A stretch of 64,000 nt of DNA, from contig NZ_JBGMEB010000002.1 in NCBI RefSeq assembly GCF_041447285.1, forward strand, positions 62,001 to 126,000, in the 5' to 3' direction. Positions 16,911-25,005 of the stretch are shown here, piece after piece; the first letter of the stretch is position 1, and every line of letters starts with the position of its first letter. Below the pieces are notes generated by a model. It was not told the origin of the DNA, did no database searches, and was given only the letters and a program-made list of their open reading frames with translations. Origin of the DNA: Methanomethylovorans sp041447285 (GTDB lineage: Archaea > Halobacteriota > Methanosarcinia > Methanosarcinales > Methanosarcinaceae). The position numbers and the translations under genes were made by a program.

Positions 16911-17641
16911 TTCTTTCCTACTGTGGCAATATAGATCACAAACTCATGCTCACCGTCAATATCCAGAAGTTCGTTCATGTCATCATCCAGAAATGCTCCT
17001 ATGGAGCAAACCCCGCAATCAATGGCTTCTGCGCTCAGGTACAGGTTCTGGCATACATGGCCAGCATCAAGGTGCAGGTAACGATACCCTCTCTCGCCGT
17101 ATCTCCATTTCATCCTGTATGCAAAAGCTGTCCATATGAAAGTCACTGCGCTTTTCTTTACAAAATCCTGTCCCAGGCAGGCTTCTGTAATCTCTTTTGC
17201 CATGTCGGTCTCAATATCTAATTGGAGCAGTTTATGCCCTATAGCAAGGAATCTATACAATCCGGGCTCAAGGTCCTCCACATTGTTGATCAACAAGTAT
17301 GTTTCCAGTGCATGCCTTGCTCCTGCCGAGGGCACAGTCCTGAAAGTGACAACATTCTCTATAGTTTCTTTCACTCCCTGTGTACACCACAGGAGGTATG
17401 AGAGTTCGTTAAGTGTAAGGGGCTTATCAGAATAGCTGCGCACACTGGTACGATGTTCGATGGCACGCCTTAAATTCATGTCTTTGACATGAACAGTATC
17501 CGGATTAGGTAGTTCTATTATCTCTAGAGCATCATCTGGATCCTTTTGCAGAGGTGGCTGAGGATATCCTTCTGTTTGTGGTGCTTTTGCAAGGTACTGG
17601 AACCTTGTCAATTTCATGAAATCTTTACCTATCTCTTGCAT
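16907..17641 (-). CDS. SagB/ThcOx-type nitroreductase-family oxidoreductase
   Basis: Flavin-dependent nitroreductase-fold protein of the SagB/ThcOx class, 244 residues. Signature parts are RRAIEHRTSVRSYSDKPLT (FMN-binding Arg/Ser near 64), LSYLLWCTQGVKE, VPSAGARHALETYLLINNV and HLDAGHVCQNLYLSAEAI. SagB-type enzymes oxidise azolines in peptide natural products, but many free-standing archaeal members have no peptide cluster and no precursor or cyclodehydratase is nearby here. The start ATG at 17641 has GGGGAG 8 bases upstream. First gene of a two-gene operon with Cdd1. Confidence 0.88.
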   Translation of the reverse strand: MQEIGKDFMKLTRFQYLAKAPQTEGYPQPPLQKDPDDALEIIELPNPDTVHVKDMNLRRAIEHRTSVRSYSDKPLTLNELSYLLWCTQGVKETIENVVTFRTVPSAGARHALETYLLINNVEDLEPGLYRFLAIGHKLLQLDIETDMAKEITEACLGQDFVKKSAVTFIWTAFAYRMKWRYGERGYRYLHLDAGHVCQNLYLSAEAIDCGVCSIGAFLDDDMNELLDIDGEHEFVIYIATVGKK

Positions 17642-17711
17642 TTCATACTCCCCTTATTGCATATTTTAGTGTACTCAAATCCTTATTGATATATTGATCT
17701 TTGAGTACTTA

Positions 17712-18359
17712 TCAACTGTCATGTTTTTCCTTGATTGCACTAATAACCACAAATCCTCCTTCTCCATAACCATATTTTACGGGTTCAGCATTTTCTATCA
17801 TTCCAAGTGGTCTAAAAAGTGTCTGGACTGTAGTAACTTCTCTTAAACATGCTTCATGGAGGAATTCGGAGATTTCTTCTACTGAACGGAATCTTGCATA
17901 TCTGTAAAACCTATTTTCCTGTTGTTTTTTCTCATATGTCTTTCCAAGTTCACTGTTCCTGTCTATCATTCCCAGGACAAGTCTGCCATCTGGTTTTAGT
18001 ATCCTGTAAACCTCAGAGAATGCTTGATGCGGGTTGGTCAGAAAGCAGGCTACAGTGACCATCAGAACAATATCAAAGCTTTTCTCCTTGAAAGGCAAGT
18101 TTTCAGCCACAGCCTGTGTGCAAATTATTTTTCGTTCCCTGGTTATTTTAAGCATTTCTATGGAAGTATCTAAACCATAGGTGATATGCAGGCCCTCAGC
18201 AAATCTGCCAGTACCTACTCCAATCTCGATGGACCTTTGTTCCGGATGGATATGTCCCAGCACTTTGTTTATAGCCGCCAGCTCAGAATCGAACACTTTA
18301 CTGTGCTCATCATACCAGGAATCGTATTCCAGTGCGTGCAGATCGAACGATGTTTTCAT
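17712..18359 (-). CDS. Class I SAM-dependent methyltransferase (UbiE/type 11)
   Basis: 215 residues of the methyltransferase type 11 fold. Motif I is IEIGVGTGRFAEGL (about 45), then a short acidic strand (GLDTSIEMLK), motif II-like KSFDIVLMVTVACFLTN and motif III ILKPDGRLVLGMID. The C-terminal region (about 135-205) is a lid with EKKQQENRFYRYARF that would choose the substrate. Nothing in the neighbourhood names the substrate. It is divergent from tag with 122 bases between the starts. Confidence 0.85.
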   Translation of the reverse strand: MKTSFDLHALEYDSWYDEHSKVFDSELAAINKVLGHIHPEQRSIEIGVGTGRFAEGLHITYGLDTSIEMLKITRERKIICTQAVAENLPFKEKSFDIVLMVTVACFLTNPHQAFSEVYRILKPDGRLVLGMIDRNSELGKTYEKKQQENRFYRYARFRSVEEISEFLHEACLREVTTVQTLFRPLGMIENAEPVKYGYGEGGFVVISAIKEKHDS

Positions 18360-18481
18360 TCCAGCCTCTTAACAGAACATCAAATAAATCCTCTATGGAT
18401 TCTTTTTCATCTGCACGTTTATAAACTAATAACCAAAAAACATCAGTAAAATAAATATTCTATAGCATAAATCCACCTCTT

Positions 18482-19060
18482 ATGCCAGTAAGATGTGAAT
18501 GGGCTTCTTTCAGTGATCTTGCTCTTAAATACCATGATGAGGAGTGGGGCGTGCCGATACACGATGACCGGTCACTTTTTGAATTTCTTGTGCTGGAAGG
18601 TGCACAGGCAGGCTTAAGCTGGGAAACGATCCTCAAAAAAAGGGATAATTTCAGGAAGGCATTTGATAATTTTGATCATGAGAAGGTTGCAGTCTATGAT
18701 GATGCAAAAGTGGAGGATCTGCTTAAGAACGAAGGCATAATCCGCAACAAACTTAAGGTGCGGTCTGCCATTAATAATGCCCGGGCTTTCAAAAAAGTGA
18801 GGGATGAATTCGGTTCTTTTGATGCTTACATATGGGGCTTTGTGAACCATAGGCCAGTGCAGAACTCATGGACATCGCTGGCAGAGATTCCTTCAAAGAC
18901 CGAAATTGCAGAAAAGGTAAGTAAGGACCTGAAAAAAAGAGGTTTCAGTTTCGTGGGTCCGATAATGGTCTATGCGTTCATGCAGGCAGTAGGCATGGTC
19001 AATGATCATGTTGTGGATTGTTTCAGGCATGAGCAATGCAGGGAGCTTGAACGAAAATAG
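18482..19060 (+). CDS. tag: DNA-3-methyladenine glycosylase I
   Basis: Tag-family base-excision enzyme of 192 residues that removes 3-methyladenine from DNA. Opening MPVRCEWAS carries the first zinc ligand Cys5, and YHDEEWGVPIHDDRSLFE is diagnostic (His17 zinc ligand). The HhH-like region has LEGAQAGLSWETILKKR. The C-terminal VNDHVVDCFRHEQCRE supplies the other zinc ligands. An ATAAATATTC box lies about 30 bases before the ATG, so the mRNA is probably leaderless. Family fit and length are full. Confidence 0.95.
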   Translation: MPVRCEWASFSDLALKYHDEEWGVPIHDDRSLFEFLVLEGAQAGLSWETILKKRDNFRKAFDNFDHEKVAVYDDAKVEDLLKNEGIIRNKLKVRSAINNARAFKKVRDEFGSFDAYIWGFVNHRPVQNSWTSLAEIPSKTEIAEKVSKDLKKRGFSFVGPIMVYAFMQAVGMVNDHVVDCFRHEQCRELERK

Positions 19061-19108
19061 CCATCTCTTTATTCTGTTTTAAGGATGAACTATATAGAAA
19101 TACAAGGA

Positions 19109-19136
19109 TATTTGTCCAGTTCCCTTAGGACAAATA
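19109..19136. terminator. Stem-loop between tag and sppA
   Basis: TATTTGTCC / GGACAAATA perfect 9-bp stem with a 10-base loop. It includes the sppA stop codon and sits 48 bases after tag, so it may end both convergent transcripts. Confidence 0.5.
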
Positions 19137-20198
19137 CCCGTACGGGTTCTTCTCATACCGTTCTAATGCTGTTTCAAGAGATAAGTTCGAAGTTCCGGAT
19201 TCTGAGCCGAATAACAGGCTTGAAAGGGAAGGCTTGTTCATATATACTACGGTAGGCTCTCCTTCTATGCCAGCCAGTTCCGTGGCAATCTCAATAGCAT
19301 CATAGAAATTTCCAAGTTCATCCACAAGGCCCAGTTCCTTTGCCTTTTTGCCAGTGTATATTCTGCCGTCTGCAATATCCTTGACTTCACTTACGGACAT
19401 ATTACGGCCTTCTGCGACATTTGTCACGAAGGTATCGTAAACTTCCATTATTACACTGTCGGCGTATTCCTTTTCCTCGTCAGAGAGGCCTCTCCATGAG
19501 CCTCCCATATCCTTGAATTCTCCGGATTTAGCTACATGGAATTCTATTCCTTCCTGGTCATAGTAAGCAGACATGTTCTCAAAGGTCCATATCACACCTA
19601 TGCTACCCGTCATCGTAGAAGGGTTTGCCACTATCACGTCAGCAGGTACTGATATATGGTATGCTGCACTGGCAGCTACGTTACCCATGGATATCACTAT
19701 AGGCATACCTTCTTCATGAGCTCTTTTAACTTCTTCATATATCTCCTCACCCGCAGTTGACGAGCCTCCGGGGCTATCTACCCTTAATACGATAGCTTTT
19801 ACGCTTTCATCTTCTACAGCCTTACGGATATTCTCATTTATCCCGTCAGGAGTGGCATATCCCAATCCATTGTATATGCTGCCGGAAACAATTGAGCCTT
19901 CCACGTAGATCACTGCTATCTTATCACCTGTGGAATACAGATTGCCATCGAACGTACCCATGATGGCTGCAAGGCTTGCGACAATGAGGATAACAAGAAA
20001 TCCTGCCAGCAACAGGTACATTTTCCATCTGCTTTTACGGGGTGCCATAGGCGGAGGTGTATTTCGGGTATAGGCCGAAGTTCCGCTTATCGGAGCATCC
20101 CTTTCCACTTTTCCTGCTGAATAAGGATCATTCTCCATGGCCGGTGTTTCTTCCCCATAAGTTGTATCGGGACTATTTGCCACATCTTCAGGATTCAT
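19125..20198 (-). CDS. sppA: Signal peptide peptidase SppA, membrane serine protease
   Basis: SppA-family protease of 357 residues that degrades cleaved signal peptides or other membrane remnants. A Pro-rich N-terminal tail (about 1-58) precedes one membrane anchor (YLLLAGFLVILIVASLAAIMG, about 65-85). The S49 peptidase domain shows RVDSPGGSSTAGEEIYEEV, the nucleophile Ser in GNVAASAAYHISVPA and the base Lys in HVAKSGEFKDMG, matching the Ser/Lys dyad of the short SppA type. The active site faces outside the cell. Start ATG 20198 with AAGG upstream. Single-gene unit. Confidence 0.93.
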   Translation of the reverse strand: MNPEDVANSPDTTYGEETPAMENDPYSAGKVERDAPISGTSAYTRNTPPPMAPRKSRWKMYLLLAGFLVILIVASLAAIMGTFDGNLYSTGDKIAVIYVEGSIVSGSIYNGLGYATPDGINENIRKAVEDESVKAIVLRVDSPGGSSTAGEEIYEEVKRAHEEGMPIVISMGNVAASAAYHISVPADVIVANPSTMTGSIGVIWTFENMSAYYDQEGIEFHVAKSGEFKDMGGSWRGLSDEEKEYADSVIMEVYDTFVTNVAEGRNMSVSEVKDIADGRIYTGKKAKELGLVDELGNFYDAIEIATELAGIEGEPTVVYMNKPSLSSLLFGSESGTSNLSLETALERYEKNPYGYLS

Positions 20199-20472
20199 CT
20201 GGATTATACCTTCTTGGCAAGAGAATGTACATGAACATTGAAATACTTATCTTGACTAATTAAACGCGGGTTTTATATAATTTCAAGATGTCTGGAATGT
20301 TTCTGACACAATATCAACAATATTGTCTGGATTTCGGCTACATTTCCTCATGTAGTAAGCAAATATCTATCAATTAATTACTAAGGACTTATGGCCCTAT
20401 CATCCAAATAAAAACTAGAATCTCTTCATAGCTTTTTCATGAGAAACAGGAGTGCAGAGTACCGTGGAAGCG

Positions 20473-20610
20473 TCAAAACTTAATAAAATGTTCTGCTAAA
20501 ACAAATCCAATTCCAGCAAAAATACCTGCATATATTTCTTTCAATAAATCATGAGATAGGTATCCTAATAAGGTGCATACTATAAGAATGGTCATGAAGT
20601 GCAAAACCAT
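20473..20610 (-). CDS. Possible small hydrophobic protein or gene remnant
   Basis: A 45-codon frame (MVLHFMTILIVC ... AEHFIKF) with two hydrophobic helices separated by a short loop containing SHDLLKEIY. The amphipathic order looks protein-like, but there is no ribosome site and the frame stays open a further 11 codons upstream without a start. It may be the end of a decayed membrane gene. No family recognised. Confidence 0.3.
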   Translation of the reverse strand: MVLHFMTILIVCTLLGYLSHDLLKEIYAGIFAGIGFVLAEHFIKF

Positions 20611-20639
20611 TCTATAATATATTTTAATTTTATCACCAT

Positions 20640-20708
20640 GTCCTTATAAGCCCTTTTTTATTGATTGCAGGTTTTCTTCAAAGCTCTGCGCTACTGAGCT
20701 AAAGAACC
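20640..20708 (-). pseudogene. tRNA-like 5' half (remnant)
   Basis: On the minus strand TAGCTCAGTAGCGCAGAGC matches a tRNA position 8-25 segment with a complete 4-bp D stem (GCTC/GAGC). Seven bases before it would be the acceptor strand (GGTTCTT), and the bases after it form only an imperfect anticodon stem with no proper loop. There is no T arm and no matching 3' acceptor strand. It therefore looks like a decayed or truncated tRNA gene rather than a functional one. Confidence 0.35.
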
Positions 20709-20907
20709 AATACCAAAGATCATTGGTTATTATGGATCCTTTAAGCACTCAGCTATGGGATATAAGGTGCCCTGAAAGTTCAAATATAACTACACAAAAA
20801 ATCAATTTGGAATAAATCCCATAAGAAATTTGATTGTTGATTTCCATGTTAGCTCCAAAAAATATATAGAAAACTAAGTCATTGTTTTGAATTCAAAAAG
20901 ATAAGCA

Positions 20908-20929
20908 TCCTGCGATTTTGCTCGCAGGA
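20908..20929 (-). terminator. Terminator of fae
   Basis: TCCTGCGA / TCGCAGGA perfect 8-bp stem with a 6-base loop, 9 bases after the fae stop and followed on the minus strand by a T-rich run (ATCTTTTTG). Confidence 0.7.
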
Positions 20930-20937
20930 AATCTTTT

Positions 20938-21441
20938 TTAAGCAAATGGGTGCTCTGCAGTGTCCTTCTTTGCAAGTGCCTCATCAACTGTTGGAGTTCC
21001 GTCGATAGCGCGCTTTATTGCAAGCTTTGTTGCTTTGTAGTTGAACTCGTAGATCTTTTCCTTGTCTGTTGCATCCCACTCGAGAAATACTGAAACAATG
21101 ACAAGAAGATTCTCTGCTTCTTCTTTTGGAATAACCCCGTCAGCTACACTGTCCATTACAGCTTTTGCAATAGCTGCCTGTGCAGGTCCGAACATCAGGG
21201 AAGCCTGGGCTACGTTCTTGATGGTTACCTTGTTCACCAGAAGTGTTGCTGGTTTTGGCATAACATTTGGTTCGAGTACTGCAAGTAATGGGGAATGGCC
21301 ACGCTGTGGGTTTGCAAGTGCGTTCATGAATGCGTTCTCAACTGCACTTCCCTTTGTACCGATAACAAGATCGATGTGTGCAACTTCAGGTCCTTCTCCT
21401 ACCAATGCTTCTCCAATAAGACTCTGTGTTATTTTTGCCAT
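20938..21441 (-). CDS. fae: Formaldehyde-activating enzyme
   Basis: Fae joins free formaldehyde to tetrahydromethanopterin or tetrahydrosarcinapterin to give the methylene form, for detoxification and C1 metabolism. 167 residues from the ATG at 21441, which has GGAG upstream; a longer frame to 21492 lacks support. The conserved start region ALVGEGPEVAHIDLVIG carries the catalytic His. NPQRGHSPLLAVLEPN and the FGPAQAAIAKAVMDSV helix follow. This is the stand-alone form, not the Fae-HPS fusion. It is divergent from an HxlR-type regulator 185 bases away and has its own terminator. Confidence 0.96.
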   Translation of the reverse strand: MAKITQSLIGEALVGEGPEVAHIDLVIGTKGSAVENAFMNALANPQRGHSPLLAVLEPNVMPKPATLLVNKVTIKNVAQASLMFGPAQAAIAKAVMDSVADGVIPKEEAENLLVIVSVFLEWDATDKEKIYEFNYKATKLAIKRAIDGTPTVDEALAKKDTAEHPFA

Positions 21442-21567
21442 GTTGATTTTCTCCTTTTGGACTTTGTAGAAATACCCACATTGAATGCTCAAGTTCAGAT
21501 GGTTCGAACATTCATGGATTTTGGATTATGTATGAAAGGTTTTCTACAATATCGTCTTGCACACCCT

Positions 21568-21584
21568 AATTACTAATAGTAATT
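21568..21584. promoter_or_regulatory. Palindrome and box A before the HxlR-type gene
   Basis: AATTACT-AAT-AGTAATT is a perfect 7-bp inverted repeat with a 3-base centre. It is immediately followed by TTTAAATA (21583-21590), a good box A 36 bases before the ATG at 21626, and by a third half-site TTAGTAAT at 21605-21612. The position suits autoregulation by the winged-helix dimer and possible control of divergent fae. Confidence 0.5.
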
Positions 21585-21625
21585 TAAATACTTAAGCTAA
21601 CCAATTAGTAATCAGGTGAGAATTC

Positions 21626-22003
21626 ATGGGAAAATTAGAATGCAGCCCTATAGATAAAGCGATCAAAATAATAAGCAAGAAATGGACTCTTAACATTATA
21701 AGAGATATGTTCTGCGGAAGCAAACACTTCAATGATTTTTTGAAGAATAACCCAAAACTTAGCAGCAAGGTCCTATCAGAGAAATTGCATCAGCTGGAAC
21801 AAGATGAGCTTATAGAAAAAGTAATCGTCTCTAAGACACCTTTAACTATAGAATATCACCTAACAAGCAAAGGTAGGAATTTGAACAAACTGCTTTATGA
21901 GATCTCAGGATTTGCTTATAATGAATGTGTTGATGAATCTGCTCCTGAATGTACAGAACATAGCTATGAGCTGACCAAAGAAATATTGGGCATCGAAGAT
22001 TGA
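21626..22003 (+). CDS. HxlR-family winged-helix regulator
   Basis: 125-residue MarR/HxlR-type DNA-binding protein. The family start CSPIDKAIKIISKKWTLNI carries the N-terminal Cys that in redox-type relatives can sense electrophiles. The wing region is KTPLTIEYHLTSKGRNLNKLL, and the recognition helix is around NPKLSSKVLSEKLHQLEQDEL. In Bacillus HxlR activates the formaldehyde-fixing hxlAB operon, so its place divergent to fae strongly suggests formaldehyde-responsive control (inference). GGTGAG lies 6 bases before the ATG. The tail has another Cys pair (NECVDESAPEC). Confidence 0.88.
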   Translation: MGKLECSPIDKAIKIISKKWTLNIIRDMFCGSKHFNDFLKNNPKLSSKVLSEKLHQLEQDELIEKVIVSKTPLTIEYHLTSKGRNLNKLLYEISGFAYNECVDESAPECTEHSYELTKEILGIED

Positions 22004-22022
22004 AACAGTTCTAGGTAGGACA

Positions 22023-22538
22023 TTGGATAGTATTCATGATGTTAATCCAACTCAGCTTTTCATGAAACTCTCCCTGAAAATGAGGGGGAAGATCAATCTA
22101 AAAACTCAACTACTGCATTGTGATACCACGAATTTCAGTGTTTACGGCAATTATGAACATAGCGGTGATGGATCTACAATTGAGATAACTTATGGTCATG
22201 CCAAAGACAAAAGAGATGACTTAAAACGTTTTGGATTGGGAATGATCACGAATCAATGTGTGATTCCATTATTCACAAAGGCTTATTCGGGTAACACTTC
22301 AGACAAGGAGAGCATAATCAAAGCCATGAAACGACTTAAGGAAAACATAACTTTTCCTGATGATGTTTATTACATAGCTGACAGTGCTTTCTATTCTGAG
22401 GATAACATAAGATCGATGGGAGAAAGCATGAAATGGATCACCAGAGTTCCTCAAACACTGACCCTTTCTAAGGAGACATCTGCGGAAGGTCTGATCTATA
22501 GACACTGTTTAGAATTTGGAAATCATCTCATTGAATAA
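22023..22538 (+). pseudogene. IS1634-type transposase fragment
   Basis: 172 codons matching an internal part of IS1634/IS4-superfamily transposases. The first catalytic Asp is in LLHCDTTNFSVYGNYE and the second in YYIADSAFYSEDNI, separated by SGNTSDKESIIKAMKRLKEN. The N-terminal roughly 150 residues and the C-terminal part with the catalytic Glu of a full-length protein of about 550 residues are missing. No terminal inverted repeats are visible on either side. A dead remnant that ends just before the repeat array. Confidence 0.8.
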
Positions 22539-23244
22539 CTCACAGTGATCTAAACGCCAGTGTTTTATCTCATTACTTACATATTATAAATTGGTCATAA
22601 GGGAATAAACTGTGAAATGAAGCGCATTCCGGACGGAGTAAAATCTGATCCATTAACAAACTTCATTGAGGCACAAGATGTAGAATGAAGTACATTCAGG
22701 ACGGATTGAAACCCGATCCCGTAACAGGCTTCATTGACGCGTAAGATGTAGAATGAAGCGCATTTAATACGGATTAATATCTGATCCCGTAAAAGCTTCA
22801 ATAACGCGTAACCCGTAACAAGCTTGAGTAACGCGTAAGATGGAAAGGGAAGCGCACTCAGGACGGATTAAAAACCGATCCAATAAACTTCATTGTAGCA
22901 GGTAAACCTTGTGGCCATCTTATTAACTCTTTTAATCAACTGTTATCTTTTAGTTGTCAATGTTTTCGTTGGTTTCTTCAGCTTCAGCAACACAAATAAG
23001 CAGTTTATCAAAACCTTTTCACTATGAAAAACATCTCTTTCTTGAGTTGCTTTTTCGATCTCATTTTCTTGGTGAATGTGAGATTTTTCGGCTCTGTAGG
23101 AATCCTATTAAAATCACTATCCATAGACCATATTTTAAGGGAATAATCATGATTCAGGATGACATATAGAAATTTTACTGATTTACATAATTGATTGAAT
23201 TTAGAGCATTTCTACAAAGCCAAAAAAATCATATTTTTTAATCT
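22539..23244. other. Non-coding accessory stretch with a repeat array
   Basis: Between the transposase fragment and the small membrane gene. 22616-22902 is the repeat array described separately. 22903-23244 is AT-rich and holds one unconvincing 71-codon frame with no recognised family and no other feature. Confidence 0.4.
22616..22902. repeat. Four imperfect 68-bp tandem repeats
   Basis: Units begin at 22616, 22684, 22752 and about 22844; the first three are spaced exactly 68 bases, and the third is lengthened by a 24-base internal duplication of CCCGTAACA.AGCTT..AACGCGTAA. Each unit starts AATGAAG-CGCATT and its middle reads GGACGG-ATT ... CCGATCC. In units 1 and 2 the start can pair with a later CTTCATT, giving a long imperfect hairpin of about 50 bases. 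Units are only about 75-80% alike by eye. No spacer pattern, so not CRISPR. Confidence 0.8.
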
Positions 23245-23421
23245 TCATCCTTTCTTTCCAAGGAAATAATAAGCAATGGCCCCAAGGATACCAAATATAA
23301 GTGCTGCAAGTATCCACACAATTTTCATTACAGTACTCAGACCCTTGTTCTGGGTTAATACATCATATAAAACCCAGATAACAGAAATCAATACAATAAG
23401 GCCCCATATTGTTTCTATCAT
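23245..23421 (-). CDS. Small PLDc_N-type membrane protein
   Basis: A 58-residue protein starting MIETIWGLIVLISVIWVLYD, with two membrane helices (about 3-18 and 32-53) and the ending AIAYYFLGKKG. The helix-turn-helix membrane pattern matches the PLDc_N domain (the N-terminal hairpin of cardiolipin synthases), which also occurs alone as small proteins. Function is unknown. No strong ribosome site is visible. The ISL3 element starts 66 bases upstream of the start codon, so insertion may have changed its promoter. Confidence 0.7.
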   Translation of the reverse strand: MIETIWGLIVLISVIWVLYDVLTQNKGLSTVMKIVWILAALIFGILGAIAYYFLGKKG

Positions 23422-23478
23422 CTTTGAATCACTTCTCTATATTATACTAATTCAATATTATTATATAAGAGTTGCTTA

Positions 23479-24769
23479 ATTTTTATGGATCTCCACAACA
23501 TTGAGTGGGTAAGTTAATATGTTATTTCATCTAAACCCTTTTTAATGGAAGACAAAGACCTCATTCAACTTGCTCTGGGAATAACACCTCCCTGGTTTGT
23601 AAAAGAACTAAACCTCGATACTTCTGAGAAAAGGATGGATATTTACCTTGATTTTATAAAAGGAAGTAAATTCCTCTGTCCTGTATGTAATGAATTGTGC
23701 CCTATTCATGATACAAAAGAAAGAGTATGGAGACACCTGGATTTCTTCCATTACGAAACCTATCTTCATGCAAAGGTTCCCAGAATAAAGTGTAATGGAC
23801 ATGGTGTGAAGTTGACCGATCTTCCATGGACCAGACAGAACACGGGGTTTACCTTGTTCTTTGAAGCATTGATCGTTGCTATGTGCAAAGAAATGTCAGT
23901 TGCTTCCGTAGCTGATATAGTACATATTCATGAGGATTCAGTGTGGAGAATACTCAGTCATTATGTAGACAAAGCAAAAGAGGAAAGAGATATATCAGAT
24001 CTTAAAACGGTCGGAGTAGACGAGATAGCTGTTAAAAAGGGCCATAACTACGTCACTTTGTTCTATGATATGGAAGAAGCAAGGGTCATACACATCGAAA
24101 ATGGAAAAAGGAAGGATGTGTTCCAAAAATTCAGAACAGAGATCGCTGGCAAGGTAGATCATGAACAGATCCAATACATATCTATGGATATGTATCCTGC
24201 ATTCAAAAGTGGGGCCAGGGAATATTTCCCAAAAGCTACGATCGTTTTTGATAAGTTCCATGTGATAAAGATGATGAATGATTCAGTTGATAGAGTAAGA
24301 AGAACTGAATCAAAAGAAAACCATGTTCTTAAGAATACCAGGTTTATGTGGTTAAAGAACCCTGAGAGATTGTCAGAAAAAGAAAACGTAATCATGGAAT
24401 CTATCAAGAACCTTGATACAAAAACTGCTAAGGCATACCAGTTTAGATTGGCCCTTCAAAGATTGTGGAAAATAAAAGAGATATCAGTAGCAAGGGAATA
24501 TCTTGATAAATGGCATTATTGGGGAACCCATAGCAATATCCCGGAGATAATTTCAGTGTCAAAAGCAATCAAAAAACATGCACAAGGGATTCTTGAAGCA
24601 ATGAAGAATGGTCTAAACAATGGAGTTGCAGAAGGGCTAAACAATAAAATTAAAACCGCTTTTAAAAGATCTTATGGTCTAAAGACGGAAAAATACAGGA
24701 ATACGATGATCTATCTGATGGCGGGAAAATTGACACTACCCACACGATGTTGAAGAGAGCCATTTTTAT
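23479..24769 (+). mobile_element. Complete ISL3-family insertion sequence with target duplication
   Basis: The element spans 23487-24761 (1,275 bp). Imperfect terminal inverted repeats of about 25 bp: the left end reads GGATCTCCACAACATTGAGT and the right end, reversed, GGCTCTCTTCAACATCGTGT, both continuing GGGTA. It is flanked by an exact 8-bp duplication ATTTTTAT at 23479-23486 and 24762-24769, the size known for ISL3. It contains one intact transposase gene. The perfect duplication and open frame point to a recent, probably still active insertion. Confidence 0.95.
23545..24753 (+). CDS. ISL3-family transposase
   Basis: 402-residue DDE transposase of the ISL3 family. The N-terminal zinc-ribbon (CPVCNELCPIHD ... 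RIKCNGHG, about 48-88) binds the ends. Then come a helix-turn-helix (SVASVADIVHIHEDSVWRIL) and the catalytic core: first Asp in VGVDEIAVKKGHNYVT, second in ISMDMYPAFKSGAREYFP, and Glu in the NNGVAEGLNNKIKTAFKR segment near residue 370. The protein is full length and uninterrupted. It lies inside the element with matching ends and a target duplication. Confidence 0.96.
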   Translation: MEDKDLIQLALGITPPWFVKELNLDTSEKRMDIYLDFIKGSKFLCPVCNELCPIHDTKERVWRHLDFFHYETYLHAKVPRIKCNGHGVKLTDLPWTRQNTGFTLFFEALIVAMCKEMSVASVADIVHIHEDSVWRILSHYVDKAKEERDISDLKTVGVDEIAVKKGHNYVTLFYDMEEARVIHIENGKRKDVFQKFRTEIAGKVDHEQIQYISMDMYPAFKSGAREYFPKATIVFDKFHVIKMMNDSVDRVRRTESKENHVLKNTRFMWLKNPERLSEKENVIMESIKNLDTKTAKAYQFRLALQRLWKIKEISVAREYLDKWHYWGTHSNIPEIISVSKAIKKHAQGILEAMKNGLNNGVAEGLNNKIKTAFKRSYGLKTEKYRNTMIYLMAGKLTLPTRC

Positions 24770-25005
24770 ACATGTTTTTTCTATTAGGCAGTTGTAACTT
24801 TGTCACAAATTCCCTATACTTATGTACACTCAATCTTCTTATCTGTGAATTCTGTGTTCTATATGGTTATTTTGATGCTGATGTTTTCATGATAATTTCT
24901 ACAGAACCCAAGCGTAATATATTTTATAATAGCATTCTATCCTCATCAAGTAAATCTATTCAATAAGGATCTGATATACTGCTCATATCATTTCGGAGAT
25001 CATAC

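Larger units (their letters stand above)
20199..20937. other. 739-base gap between sppA and fae
   Basis: AT-rich accessory stretch. It contains a possible 45-codon membrane ORF (20473-20610), a tRNA-like 5' half (20640-20708, minus strand) and the fae terminator (20908-20929). The rest shows no coding pattern in either direction. Confidence 0.4.

Noticed and set aside
22616..22902. CRISPR array
   Set aside because: Units are contiguous and alike over their whole length; there are no identical short repeats with unique spacers, and no cas operon. The Cas4-like gene at 31189 is 8 kb away and lacks active-site residues.
22954..23169. 71-codon frame after the repeat array
   Set aside because: No ribosome site, no family, low-complexity start; perhaps mobile-element debris but not supportable.
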